From Vibrio sp. CK2-1 (GTDB lineage Bacteria > Pseudomonadota > Gammaproteobacteria > Enterobacterales > Vibrionaceae), in assembly GCF_021726515.1 (NCBI RefSeq), contig NZ_JAKKCJ010000005.1, positions 124,001 to 188,000 of the forward strand: a stretch of 64,000 nt of DNA, given 5' to 3'. A program made the position numbers and the translations under genes. The notes beneath the pieces are model-generated. The model saw only the letters and a program-made list of their open reading frames with translations, made no database searches and had not been told where the DNA came from. Below are positions 35,723 through 44,306 of this stretch, one piece after another. The first letter of the stretch is position 1. The number at the start of each line of letters is the position of its first letter.

Positions 35723-37507
35723 ATGCTCACTGAAGATCTAGGTTTGATGCTGGCCGCTGTCGGGTTGGTAGGGTTAGGCTGTCAATGGCTGGCATGGCGA
35801 ATGAAGTTGCCAGCGATTTTATTTCTATTGATTGCCGGCTTTATTATTGGCCCGATTACGCATATCTTTCAACCGAATGAAATGTTCGGCGATCTGCTTT
35901 TTCCCCTTATCTCCTTGGCCGTTGCGGTGATCTTATTTGAAGGTAGCTTGACGCTCAATTTAAAAGAGATCCGCGAAGTAAACCGAACCGTGATCAACAT
36001 TGTTACTATCGGGGCGTTAATTACTTGGGCGATTACTAGTGTCTTTACCTTTTATTTACTCGACTTTAGTTGGCCGCTGGCGTTGTTATTCGGCAGTTTG
36101 ACTGTGGTGACGGGCCCTACGGTAGTGGTGCCACTACTTCGCACGGTCAGACCAAAATCCAAGTTGGCCAACATATTGCGTTGGGAAGGGATTTTAATCG
36201 ATCCAATCGGCGCGCTATTTATCGTGATTGTCTACGAATTCATTGTTTCTAGTAGCAAGATGCACAGTTTGCATGTGTTTGGTTTGATCTTATTGATCGG
36301 CATCGTACTTGGCGGCTTAGCGGGAATGCTACTGGCGCAGATATTAAGACGCCGTTTATTACCTGAGTATTTGCAACCATTTGCGGTGTTAACCTTAGTA
36401 CTCGGCGTATTTGCGGTTTCTAATGCTTTGGAGTCTGAGTCTGGCTTATTAGCGGTAACCGTAATGGGTATGTGGCTGGCGAATGCCAAAGGCGTCAATA
36501 TTCAAAATATTCTGCACTTTAAAGAAAACCTGACCATTCTATTGATCTCAGGATTGTTTTTAATGCTTTCTGCGCGAATGGAATTGGCAGATTTTGCCAC
36601 TCTAGGTGTTGCCTCGGCAGTATTGTTTGCCGCGATACAGTTAGTGTCTCGTCCTATTGCGATTTTTATTGCCACTATCGGCAGCAGCCTTAACTTTAAA
36701 GAGAAATTCTTTATTGCTTGGGTGGCGCCACGAGGCATTGTTGCTGCATCTATTTCGTCATTATTTGCGATTAAGTTAGTTGATTCAGGCGTAGAAGGTG
36801 CGAGTTTGCTGGTTCCGTTAACCTTTATGGTGATTGTGGGAACTGTGGTACTGCAAAGTATTACTGCGAGGCCGTTAGCCAATGCGTTGAGTTTATCTGA
36901 ACCTTCACCAAGAGGCTTCTTGATTGTCGGGGCAAATGATGTTGGCCGAACCTTCGCTACTGCTTTACAAAAATATGGTTATAGAATCGTCATTACAGAT
37001 TCGAACTGGGAGTACATTCGTAAAGCGCGCATGCAAGGTTTCGAAACCTATTACGGCAACCCTATCTCTAGCCATGCAGAAGAGTATTTGGATTTAATCG
37101 GCATTGGTAATTTGATCGCGGTAACGCCAGATAAGCACTTTAATGTAGTGGTCGCAAAATATTTCATGACTGAATTTAGCGAACGCCGAGTGTTTTTCTT
37201 AAATGGCAAAAGCAAAGAAAACCAACACGAAAAGCATCGCTTAGCAGAAGAAAAACATGGTCGAACGTTACTCGGTGATGATGTTAGCTATAAAAAACTG
37301 GCGAGCCTGATTAACCAAGGTGCTGAGATCAAACACACCAAATTAACCGCTGAATTTAAGTGGCAAGATTATGTGATGAAATACGTCGATGGCCATCGTC
37401 TATCGCTGTTTACCGTCGATCCTAAAGGCAATATTCATATTCTTTCTAACGATAGTACTCATACTACGGAAGAAGGGTGGACAGTGGTGAGTTTGATTAA
37501 GGAATAG
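35723..37507 (+). CDS. CPA-family cation/proton antiporter with C-terminal TrkA-like domain
   Basis: The N-terminal 400 residues form a Na+/H+ exchanger domain with about 12 membrane segments; notable parts are the inverted-repeat helices VILFEGSLTL and LFGSLTVVTGPTVVVPLLR and the segment FIAWVAPRGIVAASISSLFA. The C-terminal ~190 residues are cytosolic and start with a Rossmann-like RGFLIVGANDVGRTFA, resembling a TrkA-N nucleotide-binding regulatory domain. The start may be TTG 35720 or ATG 35723. It likely exports Na+ or K+ in exchange for H+; the ion cannot be told from sequence. Confidence 0.85.
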   Translation: MLTEDLGLMLAAVGLVGLGCQWLAWRMKLPAILFLLIAGFIIGPITHIFQPNEMFGDLLFPLISLAVAVILFEGSLTLNLKEIREVNRTVINIVTIGALITWAITSVFTFYLLDFSWPLALLFGSLTVVTGPTVVVPLLRTVRPKSKLANILRWEGILIDPIGALFIVIVYEFIVSSSKMHSLHVFGLILLIGIVLGGLAGMLLAQILRRRLLPEYLQPFAVLTLVLGVFAVSNALESESGLLAVTVMGMWLANAKGVNIQNILHFKENLTILLISGLFLMLSARMELADFATLGVASAVLFAAIQLVSRPIAIFIATIGSSLNFKEKFFIAWVAPRGIVAASISSLFAIKLVDSGVEGASLLVPLTFMVIVGTVVLQSITARPLANALSLSEPSPRGFLIVGANDVGRTFATALQKYGYRIVITDSNWEYIRKARMQGFETYYGNPISSHAEEYLDLIGIGNLIAVTPDKHFNVVVAKYFMTEFSERRVFFLNGKSKENQHEKHRLAEEKHGRTLLGDDVSYKKLASLINQGAEIKHTKLTAEFKWQDYVMKYVDGHRLSLFTVDPKGNIHILSNDSTHTTEEGWTVVSLIKE

Positions 37508-37510
37508 ATC

Positions 37511-37698
37511 CGAATCTCGTAGCTAGAGCGCTTTGCTTCTCGTGGCTCGGAAACACTGTCGAGCCACGAATACCGAGAAACGTTTGTTTGGATAGCATGG
37601 AAAGCTTTTCTCGCAACACTAAGCGAAGCGTTCACGCGACTCGTCACTACTATGCTCTTTCTAGCAGCGAAGCGAATCTAGGAACTCGTGACTAGGTA
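37511..37698. repeat. ~188-bp intergenic repeat, copy A
   Basis: The segment CTAGAGCGCTTTGCTTCTCG and the following bases match the copy at 40351-40538 almost throughout, in the same orientation. Both contain the hairpin CGTGGCTCG / CGAGCCACG and later the piece AAGCGAAGCGTTCACG. The repeat lies between convergent gene ends (antiporter and GNAT-C39) and overlaps the stop codon of the latter. It resembles a REP/BIME-type element or long terminator. Confidence 0.88.
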
Positions 37699-38777
37699 CT
37701 GACTACTACACAAGCGGTGTGTTTTTGTTTTCCAAAGCCGATGATTTGCGCCAAGCTTGCTTTACTGACAGGAATCGAAGCAGAAGACGAGACATCTTTT
37801 TTGGCATCGCTGTGTGGATCATGAATAAAGAAAAACTGTTCATTCATGCCGGATAAAATAATCCAATGCGGCTCTTTATAGCCATTAAATCGATACGTGC
37901 TGATTAATAATAGTACGCACTTGCCTTGCTCAATCCATTGTTCAATTTGCTGATTATTCGGTGGGGCGCTGATGGATGTAATACCGAGCGCTTCCGCTTG
38001 TTGGCAGAAATCTTGGTGAACAATTTCAATCACTTCTTTTTTATTGGCATCGCGCACGCTATCAATAAAAGGCGTCGATTGTGATTGAGTCCAGAGCTCA
38101 ACTTCAAAGCCACGTTTTTTAGCGGCAAGTGCTAAACCATGTCCGCTGCAACCTCCGTGACCTCCCGCCATAAAAATGGTGGTGGCCTCACGCCACAGCT
38201 GTAATTCTTCTTTTCGTCCGAGCTCAAATTGTTTATCTAAGGTTGAAAATGCCATCAATAAACAAGCCGCGCCACAAGTGAAAGGCGTGGTTTGAATATA
38301 CAGCGGCATCGCCAATAAAGTTTTAGGTTGGCTGGCGGTCAAACGCTTTTGCATTCGAATCCCATCGGCTAAATCATCGTAATAATGGATCAGCACTTTT
38401 AGTGGTTTGTAGCCGAGCTTTTGATATAAATTCTTCGCGGCAATATTGTCATTTCTGACTTCTAGGCGTAATGTGGTTGAACCTTGTCCTAAAGCAGATT
38501 GTTCGCAAATTTCAACCAGTTGCTGAGCGATTTGTTGGCCACGAAACTTCGGGTTAACCGCAATAGAATAGAGGCGAGACAGTTGTGTTCCTTGATGGAA
38601 AAGGAGAAGAGCATAACCGGCTATTTGTTGCTGCTGTTGAGCCACAAACACCATGCTATGTTGAGATTGAATAAAACGTTTCATTTGTCTTGGCGCAATG
38701 GTATCACTGCTGAAGACTAGGCTTTCTAGTTCAATTAAAGCGGGTAAATCTTGTAGCGTTGCTCGGCGAAATTCCAT
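37692..38777 (-). CDS. GNAT acetyltransferase fused to C39-like cysteine peptidase
   Basis: The 361-aa protein from ATG 38777 joins two enzymes. Residues 1-150 are a GNAT N-acetyltransferase with the acetyl-CoA loop region IAVNPKFRGQQIAQQLV and the C-terminal signature NLYQKLGYK. Residues 155-361 are a C39-like papain-fold peptidase with nucleophile C168 (TTPFTCGAACLLMAF), a GGHGGCSGHGLALAAKKRG segment, a later histidine (EPHWIIL) and HDP. It is divergent from a RimK-like ligase and 105 bp separate the starts. Such fusions next to RLAN-type ATP-grasp ligases are a recurrent predicted peptide-modification pair. Substrate unknown. Confidence 0.85.
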   Translation of the reverse strand: MEFRRATLQDLPALIELESLVFSSDTIAPRQMKRFIQSQHSMVFVAQQQQQIAGYALLLFHQGTQLSRLYSIAVNPKFRGQQIAQQLVEICEQSALGQGSTTLRLEVRNDNIAAKNLYQKLGYKPLKVLIHYYDDLADGIRMQKRLTASQPKTLLAMPLYIQTTPFTCGAACLLMAFSTLDKQFELGRKEELQLWREATTIFMAGGHGGCSGHGLALAAKKRGFEVELWTQSQSTPFIDSVRDANKKEVIEIVHQDFCQQAEALGITSISAPPNNQQIEQWIEQGKCVLLLISTYRFNGYKEPHWIILSGMNEQFFFIHDPHSDAKKDVSSSASIPVSKASLAQIIGFGKQKHTACVVVST

Positions 38778-38882
38778 CTTACTGCCCCACCTGATAATGA
38801 TCATGGCGCGTGTCTTACTTCAAGATCACGGCTTAATGATTAGATACGACAAATTGTTTTTTTGCTAGAGGAAAATGGATTC

Positions 38883-40349
38883 ATGGCAAATTTTGTTATT
38901 GTGACAGATAAAGACAGCGACTGGCGTCAGTACTTTCCTTCTGACCAAGTTGTCACCGTCGATCAGTATCTTCAACCTAGTTTCTTATCGGATAAATCAG
39001 AAAAGCATAAAAGCGTGCAAGTGCTTAATTTATGTCGTGATTATGGCTACATGAGTAATGGCTATTATTGCTCATTATTGGCTGAAGCGCGTGGGCATCG
39101 GGTGATTCCTAGAGTCATGGCGATCAATGATGTTAATCAGCCATTTGTGATTTCTCTTCCTGAGCAAGATCTGAATAAATACTTTGCTGATGCGGAACAA
39201 GTAGCCGGTAAAGTGTATTTTGGTCGAACTAATATTAAAGGGTTAGAAAAAGTCGCTCGTCGTTTGTTTGAGCACTTTATGATCCCAGTTTTAGATATTG
39301 AATTGAAAAAACATGGTAAGCAGTGGCAACTGTCCAAGGTAGCGCCTTTTCCGTTTCAAGATTTAAATGATCAAGAGCAAGATGTGTTTGCTCAATCATT
39401 GGAGCTATTTTCTAACAAAGTTTGGAGAACCACGTCTAAACCGAGTAAACAATATCGTTATGACATTGCGATGCTGGTGGATCCGGAAGAAAAAATGCCA
39501 CCGTCGGATTCAGTGGCGCTTAATCGTTTTAAGAAAGCTGCCAACCGCTTGGGTATGAGTTTACAAACCATTACCGCCGATGACTTTTCTCGTTTGAGTG
39601 AGTTTGATGGCTTATTTATTCGTGCCACCACTAACATTAGTAACTTTACCTACCGTTTTGCTAAGCGAGCAGAAAAGCTAGGTTTAGTGGTGATGGATGA
39701 TCCTGAGTCGATCATGAAGTGTACCAATAAAGTGTTTTTAACTGAGTTACTAGATAGACACAATGTACCGGCGCCAAAATCGATGATTTTGCGTAGCTTT
39801 GATGCGAACTGGAAGCAAAGTTTGCTAGAACACATGTCTTTACCTTTAGTGCTGAAAATTCCGGATGGGGCATTCTCGGTGGGTGTGGTCAAAGTGACCG
39901 ATGAATCAACCTTAGAAGCTAAAGCATCGGAATTGTTTGATAAAAGTGCGTTGATTTTAGCGCAAGCCTTTATGCCAACCGATTTTGACTGGCGAATTGG
40001 AGTGATGAATCGACAAGCGATCTACGCCTGCCGCTATCACATGAGTCGCGGTCATTGGCAGATTTACCAGCATCATAATAGCGGACGCACAACTTCTGGC
40101 AGCTTTGATACGTTAGACTTGAAACAAGTACCTAAGAACGTAGTCGATACCGCTGTGAAAGCGGCGAACTTAATTGGTTCCGGTTTATATGGCGTCGATC
40201 TAAAAGAAATTGATGGTCAAGTGTATGTGATTGAAGTGAACGACAACCCTAGTATCGACAATAAAGTCGAAGATCTGTGGTTAGGTGATTTGCTTTATGA
40301 TCGTATTATGACTGAATTTTTGCGCCGTATTCAGTTGAGAGGGTTTTAG
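38883..40349 (+). CDS. RimK-family ATP-grasp ligase with RLAN N-terminal domain
   Basis: The 488-aa protein starts at ATG 38883 behind AGAGGA. The N-terminal ~190 residues match the RimK-like ATP-grasp N-terminal (RLAN) domain (FVIVTDKDSDWRQYFP, NLCRDYGYMSNGYYCSLLAEARGHRV). The remainder is an ATP-grasp fold with the lysine strand LPLVLKIPDGAFSVGVVKV, the segment LILAQAFMPTDFDWRIGVM and the metal-binding end VYVIEVNDNPSID. RimK relatives ligate glutamate or other amino acids to peptides or proteins. Its divergent partner encodes a GNAT-C39 fusion. The product of the pair is unknown. Confidence 0.88.
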   Translation: MANFVIVTDKDSDWRQYFPSDQVVTVDQYLQPSFLSDKSEKHKSVQVLNLCRDYGYMSNGYYCSLLAEARGHRVIPRVMAINDVNQPFVISLPEQDLNKYFADAEQVAGKVYFGRTNIKGLEKVARRLFEHFMIPVLDIELKKHGKQWQLSKVAPFPFQDLNDQEQDVFAQSLELFSNKVWRTTSKPSKQYRYDIAMLVDPEEKMPPSDSVALNRFKKAANRLGMSLQTITADDFSRLSEFDGLFIRATTNISNFTYRFAKRAEKLGLVVMDDPESIMKCTNKVFLTELLDRHNVPAPKSMILRSFDANWKQSLLEHMSLPLVLKIPDGAFSVGVVKVTDESTLEAKASELFDKSALILAQAFMPTDFDWRIGVMNRQAIYACRYHMSRGHWQIYQHHNSGRTTSGSFDTLDLKQVPKNVVDTAVKAANLIGSGLYGVDLKEIDGQVYVIEVNDNPSIDNKVEDLWLGDLLYDRIMTEFLRRIQLRGF

Positions 40350-40350
40350 C

Positions 40351-40538
40351 GGGGCTCGTTGCTAGAGCGCTTTGCTTCTCGTGGCTCGAAATAGAATCGA
40401 GCCACGAATACCGAGAAACGTTTTTCGATAGAATGGAAAGCTTTTCTCGCAACACTAAGCGAAGCGTTCACGCTACTCGTCACTATCATGCTCTTTCTAG
40501 CAGCGAAGCGAGTCTAGGAACTCGTTACCAGGAACCTG
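40351..40538. repeat. ~188-bp intergenic repeat, copy B
   Basis: This is the second copy of the repeat at 37511-37698, in the same orientation, again between convergent gene ends (RimK-like and btsR). It starts GGGGCTCGTTGCTAGAGCGC and ends near CTCGTTACCAGGAACCTG. Together the copies bracket the two-gene ligase/peptidase module. Confidence 0.88.
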
Positions 40539-40541
40539 TAT

Positions 40542-41276
40542 TTACACTATTCCCAACTCTTCTTTCAGTGGTTTCAAATAGCGACGGCTAATGGGAACCA
40601 CTTGCCCACTTTGAGTGATCACCTCGCCTAAACCGTTATCGAGTAGTTTGATCTCTTTGATCTTTTGCGTGTTGATCAAATACTGGCGATGACAGCGTAG
40701 TAGTTCCGTTTTCTCTTCCAATGTTTTGAGTGTTAATTGGCTTGTCGCGGTTTGTTGGGCGGTTTGAATATGAACGCCTGAAAGATCGCTAAATGCTGAC
40801 TCAATCTCTTGCAATGGAATGATCATGATCCGGTTGTGGCCCATGCAAGGCACTTGCTGCAAGCGCTTTGGTGTTAGGGCTTCGATTTGCGCTTGAGTGT
40901 GCAGCGCTTCTTTATTTTGTCCGGCTTTGAGCAAGCGCTGAATGCTTTTATCCAGTCGCTTTGGGTCGACCGGTTTTAGCAGGTAGTCAAAGGCATTGTC
41001 TTCAAATGCTTGAATGGCGTATTGGTCAAATGCGGTGACAAAAATAACGTGCGGCATGGTATCGGGATCAAGCATGCCGAGTAATTCAATGCCACTGACT
41101 TGCGGCATTTGAATATCAACGAAAACGGCTTCAGGTTTTAAGCTATTGATTTGCTTTAAGCCCTCAACCGCATTACTGGCTTGGGCAATCACTTCTACCT
41201 GACCGGTTTCTTGTAATAATTCGGTGAGTTCTTCACGAGCGAATAGTTCATCATCAATGACGATTGCAGTTAGCAT
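40542..41276 (-). CDS. btsR: LytTR-family response regulator BtsR
   Basis: BtsR (YehT) is the DNA-binding partner of the pyruvate sensor BtsS. The 244-aa protein has a receiver domain (1-120) with acceptor D54 (VFVDIQMP) and the conserved K in YLLKPVD, then a LytTR DNA-binding domain (LLRCHRQYLINTQKI, VVPISRRYLKPLKEELG). SNAVEGL and GMLDPDTMP resemble E. coli BtsR closely. It follows btsS by 10 bp. Likely targets are the four repeats upstream of the CstA-family gene at 35158-35225. Confidence 0.9.
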   Translation of the reverse strand: MLTAIVIDDELFAREELTELLQETGQVEVIAQASNAVEGLKQINSLKPEAVFVDIQMPQVSGIELLGMLDPDTMPHVIFVTAFDQYAIQAFEDNAFDYLLKPVDPKRLDKSIQRLLKAGQNKEALHTQAQIEALTPKRLQQVPCMGHNRIMIIPLQEIESAFSDLSGVHIQTAQQTATSQLTLKTLEEKTELLRCHRQYLINTQKIKEIKLLDNGLGEVITQSGQVVPISRRYLKPLKEELGIV

Positions 41277-41286
41277 TGATTATCCT

Positions 41287-42966
41287 TTATTGACCAATTT
41301 TTTCGTAAGGGATCAGAAAACTCATGCGAGTAAATTGATCTTTATGACAATGGGTTTGCAGTGCGGCGGTTGGGCCAAAATGATTGGTCAAACGCTTATC
41401 AACAATTTCCATTCCCAAGCCTTCATGATCGGGTTGTGGCGGAATGAAGCTACCCGCATTATCCTCCACTACGATCCGATAACCGAGTGAATTTCGTTGG
41501 CTGACAATGCGGATCTTACCACCTTCCAGCTTATTCGAAATACCGTGTTTAATCGCATTTTCAACTAAAGGTTGTAGGGTAAAACTCGGTAATGACTTTT
41601 CAAGTAGTGCCTCATCAATATTGATTTCCACTTCTAAGCGGTCAGTAAAACGGGCTTTTTCAATAGTGAGGTAGGCATTCACATGCGCCAGTTCTTCTTT
41701 AAAGGTAACGGTTTCGATGTTCTGTTTTAAGTTGCTTCTAAAGAAATGAGAAAGGTGTTGAATCAGTTCGCGCGCTTTATTGGGATCGCGACGAATAATC
41801 GCACTGATGGTATTGAGCGCATTAAATAAAAAGTGCGGGTTTACTTGAGCTTGTAATAATTTAATTTCCGCTTGGCTCAATAACGCTTGTTGACGTTGGA
41901 AATCGTTATACAGAATTTGGCTCGACAGTAGTTGCGCAATCCCTTCGCCCATTGAACGGTTGATATTGGATAGTAGTTTACGTTTCGGCTCATAAAGCTT
42001 AATCGTTCCAATCACTTCTTTACCGGCTCTTAATGGGATCACTAAAACCGAGCCGAGTTTGCAGCTTGGCGACAGAGAACATTGATAAGGGATTTCTCGG
42101 CCATCAAGATACATTACTCGGTTTTGTTCCATCGCTTGAATGGTGCAATCAGAAGAGATCGGCGTATTGGGTTTGTGGTGATCATCGCCAAGGCCGATAA
42201 AGGCTAAGATTTTATCTTTATCAGTAATTGCCACCGCACCTACATTGGTTTCCTCATAAATAATCCGAACAATTTTTTCAGCATTGACTGAATTAAAGCC
42301 GGAATTCCAAATACCAACACTGCGCTCAGCAATGGTTAATGCGCGGCGAGAAAAGGTAGCCGAGTACTTTTCATAGATGGTTTTTCGATCCTGTAAGATG
42401 CTGACAAACAGTGCTGCGCCAACACAGTTAGCAATGATCATTGGCGCAGCAATATTGGAGACAAGGGCATAAGCTTGATCAAACGGTTTGGCAACGGAAA
42501 TGATGATCAGCATTTGGGCGGCTTCGGCAACAAAAGTAATCGCCAATACGATGATAGGATTAAATAGTTGATCGGCTTTGTCTTTTTTTACTAGGTAGAG
42601 GTGTAGTAGTCCGCCAATTAATCCTTCTGCGGTGGTTGAAATCGCGCAAGCGACATCGGTGAACCCTCCCAAACTATAGCGATGCATTCCGCCAGTAAAG
42701 CCTACTGCAAAGCCAACAATCGGGCCGCCAAATAAACCGCCCATCACTGCGCCAATGGCTCTAGTATTTGCGATTGCATCATTGATGTGTAAACCAAAGT
42801 AGGTTCCCATAATGCAAAACAATGAGAATAAAACATAGCAACTGAACTTATGAGATAAGCGAGAGGAAATGTTCAACAAAGGTAAAAAGATCGGCGTTTT
42901 GCTGAGCATATAAGCCAGCACTAGGTAGACGCACATTTGTTGAAGTAGAGAAAGTATTAAGTCCAT
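41287..42966 (-). CDS. btsS: LytS-type sensor histidine kinase BtsS
   Basis: BtsS (YehU) is a high-affinity pyruvate-sensing kinase in E. coli. The 559-aa protein has a 5TMR-LYT membrane domain (about 1-190, with HINDAIANTRAIGAVMGGLFGGP), a GAF-like domain (about 220-340), and a LytS-type His-kinase domain with phosphorylated H378 (VNPHFLFNALNTISAIIRR). The ATP-binding N box is LVENAIKHGISNK, followed by GLGMEIVDKRL. Length is near the E. coli protein (561). It forms an operon with btsR. Confidence 0.9.
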   Translation of the reverse strand: MDLILSLLQQMCVYLVLAYMLSKTPIFLPLLNISSRLSHKFSCYVLFSLFCIMGTYFGLHINDAIANTRAIGAVMGGLFGGPIVGFAVGFTGGMHRYSLGGFTDVACAISTTAEGLIGGLLHLYLVKKDKADQLFNPIIVLAITFVAEAAQMLIIISVAKPFDQAYALVSNIAAPMIIANCVGAALFVSILQDRKTIYEKYSATFSRRALTIAERSVGIWNSGFNSVNAEKIVRIIYEETNVGAVAITDKDKILAFIGLGDDHHKPNTPISSDCTIQAMEQNRVMYLDGREIPYQCSLSPSCKLGSVLVIPLRAGKEVIGTIKLYEPKRKLLSNINRSMGEGIAQLLSSQILYNDFQRQQALLSQAEIKLLQAQVNPHFLFNALNTISAIIRRDPNKARELIQHLSHFFRSNLKQNIETVTFKEELAHVNAYLTIEKARFTDRLEVEINIDEALLEKSLPSFTLQPLVENAIKHGISNKLEGGKIRIVSQRNSLGYRIVVEDNAGSFIPPQPDHEGLGMEIVDKRLTNHFGPTAALQTHCHKDQFTRMSFLIPYEKIGQ

Positions 42967-43018
42967 AGTACCGAGTTTATTTTATAGCTCATTGGCTAAA
43001 GTGGATTATATTGCTTTT

Positions 43019-43056
43019 TGTAAATTTAAAGATACAGGTGTTTATTTTTATTTACA
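43019..43056 (+). promoter_or_regulatory. paired TyrR-like boxes upstream of aroF
   Basis: The TyrR consensus is TGTAAA-N6-TTTACA. Box 1 at 43019-43036 reads TGTAAA-N6-GATACA and box 2 at 43039-43056 reads TGTTTA-N6-TTTACA. Each has one perfect half. They are 20 bp centre to centre, the arrangement of adjacent strong/weak TyrR boxes. They end 127 bp before the aroF start. Confidence 0.6.
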
Positions 43057-43183
43057 TCGTTCGGTGTTGTGGTTTTCAGGCTAGTGGCGCTTGCAAACTT
43101 TGTTAATGCTGTTAATTTGGATTCATCAAACGCTGAGAGTTGGCTCAGATATCCAGTGTATTAAAAAATTTACAGGTGACATT

Positions 43184-44257
43184 ATGTACAAAAGCGAATT
43201 AAGCAATATCAACATAAGCGATGAACAAGTCATTATCACGCCGAATGAATTGAAAAAGAAAATTCCATTAAGCGATCACGCTCGTCAGTTTATCCAATCA
43301 TCACGCCAAACTATCTCTGACATTATACATAAGAAAGATCACCGTTTGCTGGTTGTTTGTGGTCCGTGTTCAATTCATGACATCGATGCTGCCAAAGAAT
43401 ACGCAAAACGTCTTAAAGCATTATCAGCGCAACTGGATGATCAGATCTACCTAGTGATGCGTGTTTACTTTGAAAAACCACGTACTACTGTTGGCTGGAA
43501 AGGTCTGATTAACGATCCGCATTTGGATAACTCATTCGATATTGAACAAGGTCTGCATATTGCTCGTCAGCTATTAGTCGATTTAGCCGAAATGGAAATT
43601 CCACTAGCGACTGAAGCGCTGGATCCAATCAGCCCTCAATACCTTGGTGATACATTCAGCTGGGCGGCAATTGGCGCGCGTACTACTGAATCTCAAACTC
43701 ACCGTGAAATGGCTAGTGGTTTATCTGTTCCAGTTGGTTTTAAAAATGGCACCGATGGCAGTTTAGGTACCGCCATTAATGCGATGCAAGCCGCTTCTTC
43801 TAGCCACCGTTTTATGGGGATTGATAGTGATGGTCAAGTGGCACTACTGACAACCCAAGGTAACGGCAATGGTCATGTTATTCTACGTGGTGGCAAGCAA
43901 ACCAACTACGATTCAGTGTCGGTTAATGAGTGTGAACAAGAGATGGCGAAACATGGCTTAGATGCCGCATTGATGGTCGATTGTAGTCATGCCAACTCAC
44001 GTAAAGATTACCGTCGTCAGCCATTAGTAGCAGAAGATGTGATTCACCAAATTCGCGAAGGCAACAAGTCGATTATTGGCCTAATGATTGAAAGTCATAT
44101 TAATGAAGGCAACCAAGGTTCTGATATTCCACTGTCTGAAATGCAATACGGGGTATCGATTACTGATGCTTGTATTAACTGGGATACTACCGAAACCTTG
44201 TTACGTCATGCACATAAAGAATTAGTTCCGTTTTTACAAAACCGCTTAAAAGGGTAG
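43184..44257 (+). CDS. aroF: 3-deoxy-7-phosphoheptulonate (DAHP) synthase, probably AroF
   Basis: This class I DAHP synthase catalyses the first shikimate-pathway step, joining PEP and erythrose 4-phosphate. The 357-aa protein from ATG 43184 (AGGTG upstream) has the metal/PEP residues in LLVVCGPCSIHD, the RVYFEKPRTTVGWKG signature, GARTTESQTHREMASG and VDCSHANSRKD. The adjacent tyrA gene indicates the tyrosine-regulated isozyme AroF. An in-frame upstream start (43091) would add 31 non-conserved residues. Confidence 0.92.
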   Translation: MYKSELSNINISDEQVIITPNELKKKIPLSDHARQFIQSSRQTISDIIHKKDHRLLVVCGPCSIHDIDAAKEYAKRLKALSAQLDDQIYLVMRVYFEKPRTTVGWKGLINDPHLDNSFDIEQGLHIARQLLVDLAEMEIPLATEALDPISPQYLGDTFSWAAIGARTTESQTHREMASGLSVPVGFKNGTDGSLGTAINAMQAASSSHRFMGIDSDGQVALLTTQGNGNGHVILRGGKQTNYDSVSVNECEQEMAKHGLDAALMVDCSHANSRKDYRRQPLVAEDVIHQIREGNKSIIGLMIESHINEGNQGSDIPLSEMQYGVSITDACINWDTTETLLRHAHKELVPFLQNRLKG

Positions 44258-44306
44258 AGTAGGGGTATCAAAAGGAATTAAGTGCAAGTGAAGTTAGGAA
44301 AAATAA

